Positions 58,151-64,000 of a DNA stretch of 64,000 nt are shown here, piece after piece. The notes beneath the pieces are model-generated. The model was not told the DNA's origin. It worked only from the letters and a program-made list of their open reading frames with translations, and made no database searches. Within the stretch, counting starts at the first letter, position 1; every line of letters begins with the position of its first letter. Both the position numbers and the translations under genes were made by a program. This stretch comes from Sphingopyxis sp. UBA6723 (GTDB lineage Bacteria; Pseudomonadota; Alphaproteobacteria; Sphingomonadales; Sphingomonadaceae). The DNA lies in assembly GCF_002454115.1 (NCBI RefSeq), contig NZ_DKIH01000013.1, forward strand, positions 554,853 to 618,852, written 5' to 3'.

Positions 58151-59983
58151 ATGTCTCTGCGCAATATCGCCATAATCGCCCACGTCGATCATGGAAAAAC
58201 CACTCTCGTCGATCAGCTGTTCCGCCAGTCGGGTACCTTCCGCGACAACCAGCGCGTCGAAGAACGCGCGATGGATTCCAATGACCTGGAAAAGGAACGC
58301 GGGATCACCATCCTGGCGAAGTGCACCAGCGTTGAGTGGGGCGAGGGCGCCGACCTGACGCGGATCAACATCGTCGACACCCCAGGCCACGCCGATTTCG
58401 GCGGCGAAGTCGAGCGCATTTTGAGCATGGTCGATGGCGTCATCCTGCTCGTCGATGCCGCCGAAGGCCCGATGCCGCAGACCAAGTTCGTGACCGGCAA
58501 GGCGCTCGCGCTGGGCCTCAAGCCGATTGTCGTCGTCAACAAGATCGACCGCAGCGACGCGCGCGCCGCCGAAGTGCTCGACGAAGTGTTCGAACTGTTC
58601 CTGACCCTCGAAGCCAATGACGAACAGCTCGATTTCCCGATCCTTTATGCCTCGGGCCGCGGCGGTTACGCGTCGGAAGATCCCGAAGCGCGCGAAGGCA
58701 CGCTGGAGCCGCTGTTCAAGACGATCGTATCGCATGTGCCGACCCCCGGACTGCCCGAAGATGGTCCGTTCACCTTCCTCGCCACCCTGCTCGACCGCGA
58801 CAATTTCATCGGCCGCATCCTGACCGGCCGCGTCCAGTCGGGGACGATCAAGGTCAACCAGCCGATCCACGCGATCGACATGGACGGCAAGGTGATCGAG
58901 ACCGGCCGCGCGTCGAAGCTGCTGGCGTTCCGCGGGCTCGAGCGCGTTCCCGTCGAGGAGGCGCGCGCGGGTGACATCGTCGCGATCGCCGGCCTGGCGC
59001 TGGCGACCGTCGCCAACACCATCGCCGACACCAGCGTGAGTGAACCGATCGCCGCGCAGCCGATCGACCCACCGACGCTGTCGATGCGCTTTGCCGTCAA
59101 TGATTCGCCGATGGCGGGCCGCGAGGGCACCAAGGTGACCAGCCGCATGATCCGCGACCGCCTGTTCCGTGAAAGCGAAACCAATGTCGCGATCCGCGTT
59201 ACCGAAAGCGCCGACAAGGACAGTTTCGAAGTCGCAGGCCGCGGCGAGCTTCAGCTGGGCGTGCTCATCGAAACGATGCGCCGCGAAGGCTTCGAACTCG
59301 GCATCAGCCGCCCTCGCGTGCTGTATGGCGAGGACGAGAATGGCAAGCGCACCGAACCCTATGAAACCGTCGTCATCGACGTCGACGACGAACATAGCGG
59401 CACGGTGGTCGAGAAGATGCAGGTCCGCAAGGCCGACCTGACCGACATGCGCCCGTCGGGCGGCGGCAAGACGCGCATCACCTTCAGCGGCCCGTCGCGC
59501 GGCCTGATCGGCTATCATGGCGAATTCCTGTCCGACACGCGCGGCACCGGGATCATGAACCGCCTGTTCGAAAAATATGGCCCGTACAAAGGCAATATCG
59601 CGGGGCGCCAGAATGGCGTTCTGATCAGCAACGGCAATGGCGAAGCCGTCGCCTACGCGCTTGGCCCGCTCGAAGAACGCGGCATCCTGTTCGTGTCGCC
59701 GGGTGAGGCGCTGTACGAGGGCATGATCATCGGCGAAAATGCCAAGCCCGACGATCTGGAAGTCAACCCGATGAAGTCGAAGCAGCTGACGAACTTCCGT
59801 TCGACCGGCAAGGACGACGCGATCCGCCTGACCCCGCCGCGCCGCATGACGCTGGAACAGGCGATTGCGTACATCGACGACGACGAAATGGTCGAAGTGA
59901 CCCCGAAAAATATCCGCATCCGCAAAGCGCTGCTCGATCCGCATGAGCGCAAGAAGGCGTCGCGCAAGAAAGAAGCGGCATAA
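58151..59983 (+). CDS. typA: Ribosome-associated GTPase TypA/BipA
   Basis: A 610-residue translational GTPase. ATG 58151 gives the standard N-terminus SLRNIAIIAHVDHGKTTLVD with the P-loop. ERGITILAK (switch I), DTPGHADFGGEV (switch II), NKIDR and the C-terminal IRIRKALLDPHERKKASR are present. It binds 70S ribosomes and helps assembly at low temperature or stress. A long open frame upstream is not part of the protein. Confidence 0.96.
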   Translation: MSLRNIAIIAHVDHGKTTLVDQLFRQSGTFRDNQRVEERAMDSNDLEKERGITILAKCTSVEWGEGADLTRINIVDTPGHADFGGEVERILSMVDGVILLVDAAEGPMPQTKFVTGKALALGLKPIVVVNKIDRSDARAAEVLDEVFELFLTLEANDEQLDFPILYASGRGGYASEDPEAREGTLEPLFKTIVSHVPTPGLPEDGPFTFLATLLDRDNFIGRILTGRVQSGTIKVNQPIHAIDMDGKVIETGRASKLLAFRGLERVPVEEARAGDIVAIAGLALATVANTIADTSVSEPIAAQPIDPPTLSMRFAVNDSPMAGREGTKVTSRMIRDRLFRESETNVAIRVTESADKDSFEVAGRGELQLGVLIETMRREGFELGISRPRVLYGEDENGKRTEPYETVVIDVDDEHSGTVVEKMQVRKADLTDMRPSGGGKTRITFSGPSRGLIGYHGEFLSDTRGTGIMNRLFEKYGPYKGNIAGRQNGVLISNGNGEAVAYALGPLEERGILFVSPGEALYEGMIIGENAKPDDLEVNPMKSKQLTNFRSTGKDDAIRLTPPRRMTLEQAIAYIDDDEMVEVTPKNIRIRKALLDPHERKKASRKKEAA

Positions 59984-59990
59984 GCCGTTC

Positions 59991-60016
59991 TTCAAGCGCC
60001 CGCCAGCGCGCTTGAA
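59991..60016 (+). terminator. Hairpin after typA
   Basis: TTCAAGCGC (59991-59999) pairs perfectly with GCGCTTGAA (60008-60016) around an 8-nt loop, 8 bp after the typA stop. No T-run, so termination efficiency is uncertain. Confidence 0.65.
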
Positions 60017-60224
60017 TTCCGCGCCCGCAAGCAGCACGATCTGATCGCGCCAGCGGCGGGCATCCGTCCGCCGCTTGGTCCGATGCACGTCGGTCCTCCG
60101 CAGCGAATGGCCCGCGGTCTTTGGCGCCAAAAGTCCTGGGTGACCTAGTATATTGCGGCGGCGCCGCACTTCACAATTCGGCCGCAATTTCGCACGACCA
60201 CCCGGCCGAACGGAGGGTCGATCG

Positions 60225-60737
60225 ATGAACATATATAAGCTGCCTGCGGTACTCGCCTTATTGTCGTGCGCTGCACCGCTACATGCCCAAACAATTGGCG
60301 GCGCGGCATCGCCAGTCGGCCTTGCCAATCCGATCGCCATGGGCGGCTTTGTCGGCACACGGATCCGGATCCCGCTAGGCGGCGCCAAAGACAGCGACAA
60401 GCGCGTCCGCGCCAGCTTGACAGTGGCGCCGATCCAGTATCGCGAAGGCGACCAGCTGAGATCGCCGGCATGGCGGATCGGCGAGGGGCTCGAGTTCGGG
60501 TTTACCAGCGATCGGGCCGCGCCGCATGTTTCGCTGGCGGGCCGAAGCGTGACCCCTGCGCGCTATGCGCCCAGCCGCGATGCCGCGCACGCGGGCCGCT
60601 CCAATCTATCGGACGGCGGGACCGCCGCTGCCGTGGTCGTCGGCCTGGTCGTCTTGGTCGGCGGCGGCCTGTTGCTTGCATTGGCCGAAGCTGGCGATCC
60701 CGATTCCTGCACGCCGGGCGGATGCGACAATAATTAG
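60225..60737 (+). CDS. Exported hypothetical protein with C-terminal hydrophobic helix
   Basis: A 170-residue protein not recognised. ATG 60225 has CGGAGGG 8 nt upstream. A signal peptide (LPAVLALLSCAAPLHAQ) is followed by a beta-rich part (about 40-115), a Gly/Ser linker and a C-terminal helix (AAVVVGLVVLVGGGLLLALA), then CTPGGCDNN. The helix and two Cys near the end suggest an anchored envelope protein. Confidence 0.8.
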   Translation: MNIYKLPAVLALLSCAAPLHAQTIGGAASPVGLANPIAMGGFVGTRIRIPLGGAKDSDKRVRASLTVAPIQYREGDQLRSPAWRIGEGLEFGFTSDRAAPHVSLAGRSVTPARYAPSRDAAHAGRSNLSDGGTAAAVVVGLVVLVGGGLLLALAEAGDPDSCTPGGCDNN

Positions 60738-60849
60738 GATGCCGATGCGCGGCGTTGACCTGCGCAGCGATAGCTAACGCGCGTTTACCGTCTTTTCATA
60801 ACGGACCCATAAGAGAGCGTTGAAGGGACCGGTTTAAGAGAGGCGATCC

Positions 60850-61278
60850 ATGCCCATTGGTCCCGAAATGCGCCGCCTGCGCGCCGAACATGCGGCGCTG
60901 GCGACATTGTCGCGGCTTTTGCTGGACCTGGTCCGCGCCCCCGAGGCGCCGCGCCCGACCGAGCTGGCGTCGGTGCGCGGGATGCTGCGCGACACGTTGC
61001 TGCGCCATTTGAAGTGCGAGGACTGGATCCTGTATCCGCGATTGAAATCGAGCGGCAATGCCGAGGTCGTCGCTATGGCGGGCGAGTTCGTGCGCGAAAT
61101 GGGGCATATCGCGCAGGACTTTGCGGCCTATGACGCGAAATGGACGGCCGAGCGGATCGCCGACGACTGGTCGGGCTTCTGCAGCGAGACCGAGGCCGTT
61201 CTGCATGTCCTGGGAATGCGGATCGAGCGCGAGAATTGCGATCTGTATCCCGCCGCCGAGCAGCTAGATTTCATGTGA
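60850..61278 (+). CDS. Hemerythrin domain-containing protein
   Basis: A 142-residue four-helix di-iron protein. Candidate ligands are His in AEHAAL, HxxxE in RHLKCEDWILYPRL, His in EMGHIAQDF and His/Glu in VLHVLGMRIERENCDLYP. Such proteins bind oxygen or sense nitric oxide or redox state. No neighbour reveals the pathway. Confidence 0.85.
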   Translation: MPIGPEMRRLRAEHAALATLSRLLLDLVRAPEAPRPTELASVRGMLRDTLLRHLKCEDWILYPRLKSSGNAEVVAMAGEFVREMGHIAQDFAAYDAKWTAERIADDWSGFCSETEAVLHVLGMRIERENCDLYPAAEQLDFM

Positions 61279-61400
61279 CCGCAAAGCTTCTTTTTATCGT
61301 CATCGCTGCGTCATGCCTTCGCCGCAGCGCAGCAATATCGCCTCCCTAAAGCCCCCGCGACCACCGCGCCATTTCGGCGACGGGACAAGGGGGATAAACG

Positions 61401-63680
61401 ATGACGAGCAAGTTCAGGAACCACCTGCGCGCCGGGGCCGCCGTGATGGTGGCGCTGGCGGCGACGCCGACCTTTGCGGCCGAAGCCGCGGTGGAAGCGG
61501 CCGCCGATGCGGGCGATGTCGCGGAGATCGTTGTGCTCGGGCAGGGGCAGGCGCGGCAGGTGCAGGAATTGGGCGCCGCCGACATCGCGCTCGAAGTGGC
61601 GGGGATCAGCCCGCTGAAAGCCATCGACAAATTGCCTGGGGTGAATTTCCAGTCGGCCGATCCGTTCGGCACCTATGAATGGTCGTCGCGCATTTCGATC
61701 CGTGGTTTTTCGCAGCAGCAGCTGGGCTTTACCCTCGATGGCGTGCCGCTGGGCGACATGAGCTATGGCAATCACAACGGCCTGCACATCAGCCGCGCGA
61801 TCATCAGCGAAAATGTCGGGCGGGTCGAAGTGGCGCAGGGCGCAGGGTCGCTGTCGGCGGCGTCGAGCAGCAATCTGGGCGGGACAATCGAATTTTCTTC
61901 GCGCGAACCCGCCGAGACGTTCGGGATCGACGCGTCGGGCACCTATGGCAGCGAAGATACCAAACGCGCGTTTGTGCGGATCGACAGCGGCGCGATCGGC
62001 GCGAACGGCCCGCGCCTGTCGCTGAGCTACGCCTGGCAGGATGCCGACAAGTGGAAGGGCGACGGGGTCCAGCGCCAGCACCAGGTCAATGCGCGCATCG
62101 TCCAGCCGGTCGGCGACGGGCAATTCTTTGGCTTCGTCAACTATTCGGACCGCGCCGAGAATGACTATCAGGATCTGAGCCGGGGCATGATTGACCGGCT
62201 GGGATATGACTGGGACAATTTCGCCAAGGACTGGGATTTGGCGGTGCGCGTTGCGCATATCGCGCATAATCGCGGCGACACCGGCGTTGCGCCGACCAAT
62301 CCGGCGGCAGGGACGGTCTATCCGACCCCGATCCAGACCGCCGACGACGCCTATTATGACGCTGCCGGTCTGCGCAAGGACTGGCTGGCCGGGGTCGGGG
62401 TCGAGGCGCCGTTGAACGCGTTCTGGACGCTGAACGCGATGGGATATTATCATGGCAACGAGGGGCGCGGCCTGTGGTTCACCCCCTATGTCGCCACGCC
62501 GGGCGGCGCGCCGCTGGCGCTGCGCACGACCGAATATGAAATCGAACGATACGGCATCGTTGCGAACAGCGTGTTCACGCTGGGTGCCAACAGCATCGAA
62601 CTTGGCCTGTGGTACGAAGACAATGATTTCAATCAGGCGCGCCGCTTCTACGGGCTGGGCAACACCACCGGCGCGCCCGATCGCAGCAGCCTGAAATTCC
62701 CGACCGATCCGCTGCTCACCCAATGGGAGTTCGATTTCAACACCCAGACGCTGCAATATCATGTGCAGGACACGCTCGACCTGGGGCGGGTGCAGATCAA
62801 TGCCGGGTGGAAGGGGCTGCGCGTCACCAACCTGGCAACCCCGGTCGTGCGCGGCAGCCTGGCGGCGGGGCGAACCGAGGCGAAGGACTGGTTCCTGCCG
62901 CAGGCGGGGCTGCTGTTTCGCCTGAGCGACGATAATGAGGCGTTCGCGAGCTATACCCAGAATATGCGCGCGTTCGAAAGCTCGGCCACCGGCGGGCCGT
63001 TCGCGACGACGCAGGCCGGGTTCGACGCGCTCGACCTGAAACCCGAAACCTCGACCACTTACGAGCTGGGCTTCCGCACCAAGTCGCCGCGCTTCCAAGG
63101 GGTGATCGCGGGCTATTATGTCGATTTCAAGGATCGCATCATCGCCTTTGCCAACGGGTCGGGGATTCAGGGCAATCCGGCGATCCTGCAGAATGTCGGC
63201 GACGTGCGGTCGTGGGGCGTCGAGGCGGCGGGGACGTTCCGCGCGACCCCCGAACTGTCGCTGTTCGCCTCTTACGCCTACAACGACTCCGAGTATCAGG
63301 ACGATGTCGTGAATGCAGCCGGGGCGATTGTCGCGGCGACCGCCGGCAAGACGGTGGTCAATTCGCCGCGCCATCTGGCGAAGGGCGAGATCACCTGGGA
63401 CACCGGCAGCTTTTTCGCCCGGGTCGGCGCCAACTACACCGGCAAACGCTATTATTCGTTCGAAAATGACGCCGCGGTCGGCGGCTTTGTGATCGTCGAT
63501 GCCAGCATCGGCTATCGGTTCAACGAACGGATTTCGGTGCAGGCCAATGCGACGAACTTGTTCGACAAGGACTATGTGTCGACGATCGGTACCAACGGTT
63601 TTGCCAACCGCGGTGACAGTCAGACCTTGCTCGCGGGGGCGCCGCAGCAGTTCTTTGTGACAATGAAGGCGGGGTTCTGA
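61401..63680 (+). CDS. TonB-dependent outer-membrane receptor
   Basis: A 759-residue receptor. The signal peptide (AAVMVALAATPTFAAE) precedes a TonB-box-like AEIVVLGQGQ, the plug (about 60-170: KLPGVNFQSADP, ISIRGFSQQQLGF) and a barrel ending in FFVTMKAGF, with the usual terminal Phe. The gene stands alone with its own terminator. No iron- or B12-linked gene lies near, so the ligand is unknown. Confidence 0.94.
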   Translation: MTSKFRNHLRAGAAVMVALAATPTFAAEAAVEAAADAGDVAEIVVLGQGQARQVQELGAADIALEVAGISPLKAIDKLPGVNFQSADPFGTYEWSSRISIRGFSQQQLGFTLDGVPLGDMSYGNHNGLHISRAIISENVGRVEVAQGAGSLSAASSSNLGGTIEFSSREPAETFGIDASGTYGSEDTKRAFVRIDSGAIGANGPRLSLSYAWQDADKWKGDGVQRQHQVNARIVQPVGDGQFFGFVNYSDRAENDYQDLSRGMIDRLGYDWDNFAKDWDLAVRVAHIAHNRGDTGVAPTNPAAGTVYPTPIQTADDAYYDAAGLRKDWLAGVGVEAPLNAFWTLNAMGYYHGNEGRGLWFTPYVATPGGAPLALRTTEYEIERYGIVANSVFTLGANSIELGLWYEDNDFNQARRFYGLGNTTGAPDRSSLKFPTDPLLTQWEFDFNTQTLQYHVQDTLDLGRVQINAGWKGLRVTNLATPVVRGSLAAGRTEAKDWFLPQAGLLFRLSDDNEAFASYTQNMRAFESSATGGPFATTQAGFDALDLKPETSTTYELGFRTKSPRFQGVIAGYYVDFKDRIIAFANGSGIQGNPAILQNVGDVRSWGVEAAGTFRATPELSLFASYAYNDSEYQDDVVNAAGAIVAATAGKTVVNSPRHLAKGEITWDTGSFFARVGANYTGKRYYSFENDAAVGGFVIVDASIGYRFNERISVQANATNLFDKDYVSTIGTNGFANRGDSQTLLAGAPQQFFVTMKAGF

Positions 63681-63704
63681 AAATTCCCTTTCCATTGACG
63701 ATGG

Positions 63705-63738
63705 TGGCGCGGTCCCGCTAGGGCCGCGCCATCATTTT
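63705..63738 (+). terminator. Rho-independent terminator after TonB receptor
   Basis: TGGCGCGG (63705-63712) pairs with CCGCGCCA (63724-63731) and is followed by TCA and a run of T residues from 63734. Confidence 0.88.
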
Positions 63739-63753
63739 TTTGGAAGTAACACC

Positions 63754-64000
63754 ATGACCGATACGCCTCCCGACCATATGTCGACCAACCCGCGCTCGCC
63801 CTATTTCGACATGGAGGTGCTCCAGCGCGGCATCGGCATCCGCTTCAAAGGCAAGGAGCGCACCGACGTCGAGGAATACTCGATTTCCGAAGGCTGGATT
63901 CGCGTCGCCGCCGGCAAGTCGAAAGACCGTTTTGGCCAGCCGATGACGATCAAGCTGTCGGGCGAGGTCGAGGCGTGGTTCGAGGATACGGCAGCCGCCG
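63754..64000 (+). CDS. DUF3297 family protein, 3' end cut by window
   Basis: ATG 63754 with GGAAG upstream opens a frame that stays open to the window end (82 codons). The sequence has PRSPYFDMEVLQRGIGIRF, the KGKERTDVEEYSISEGWI block and WFED at the end, as in DUF3297 proteins of about 85-90 residues. Only a few residues are missing. Function unknown. Confidence 0.88.
   Translation, partial: MTDTPPDHMSTNPRSPYFDMEVLQRGIGIRFKGKERTDVEEYSISEGWIRVAAGKSKDRFGQPMTIKLSGEVEAWFEDTAAA

Noticed and set aside
58088..60400. 770-codon minus-strand open frame
   Set aside because: Antisense shadow of typA.
61311..63695. 794-codon minus-strand open frame
   Set aside because: Antisense shadow of the TonB receptor.

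Overview
The window looks like the chromosome of a high-GC alphaproteobacterium. The order Sphingomonadales (Sphingopyxis/Sphingomonas type) is the best guess. It rests on the ctaC-ctaD-ctaB-ctaG-ctaE-SURF1-thrC order, class I lysyl-tRNA synthetase, several TonB receptors, M19 dipeptidase and serine-hydrolase paralogues, and short intergenic REP-like palindromes. This is an inference from gene content; no rRNA or tRNA gene is present to confirm it. I saw no prophage, insertion sequence, CRISPR array or tRNA.

Layout. 1-4.5 kb: a translationally coupled type I secretion operon (ABC exporter, SleB-type cell-wall hydrolase, HlyD adaptor). 4.5-7.0 kb: an atypical LuxR-type response regulator and a LapG-like periplasmic cysteine protease, separated by 558 bp of AT-richer non-coding DNA. 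7.1-21.1 kb: the most distinctive region, a probable D-amino-acid or D-glutamate peptide scavenging island. It holds a TonB receptor, two M19 dipeptidases, two beta-lactamase-fold serine hydrolases, a YkvI-type permease, DgcN (DUF1611), a DgcA-like enolase-superfamily racemase, an N-acyl-D-amino-acid deacylase homologue and an XRE-cupin regulator. A near-identical 21-bp element lies in the two promoter regions of the island. 21.2-23.3 kb: a diguanylate cyclase and an rRNA-type methyltransferase. 23.3-31.2 kb: thrC and the complete aa3 cytochrome c oxidase operon. 31.4-35.4 kb: pyrE-pdxJ-small membrane protein-acpS-lepB-AI-2E exporter, mostly overlapping. 35.4-44.6 kb: FKBP isomerase, rpsU, class II aldolase, an orphan 2Fe-2S subunit, an RcnB-like protein with seven Asp/Asn repeats, an amidohydrolase, a membrane PAS-GGDEF-EAL-PilZ protein and a desaturase. 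44.6-53.3 kb: short asparaginase, DUF3291 protein, class I LysRS, an MDR oxidoreductase, PilZ protein, a multipass membrane protein, a DinG/XPD-like helicase and a SixA-like phosphatase. 53.3-64 kb: MTA/SAH nucleosidase, M15 peptidase, cytochrome bd oxidase with its own GbsR/MarR regulator and a perfect 26-bp operator-like palindrome, typA, a small exported protein, hemerythrin, a second TonB receptor and the start of a DUF3297 protein.

How the parts fit. The island can be read as a route. The TonB receptor takes peptides across the outer membrane. Periplasmic dipeptidases and serine hydrolases trim them, and the permease imports the residues. The cytosolic DgcN/DgcA pair then converts D-Glu through N-acetyl-Glu, under an XRE-cupin sensor. 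A second theme is cyclic-di-GMP: a GGDEF protein, a GGDEF-EAL-PilZ protein and a free PilZ protein share the window with a LapG-like protease next to a Lap-type exporter. No LapD and no adhesin are in view. A third theme is respiration, with both an aa3 oxidase and a separately regulated bd oxidase.
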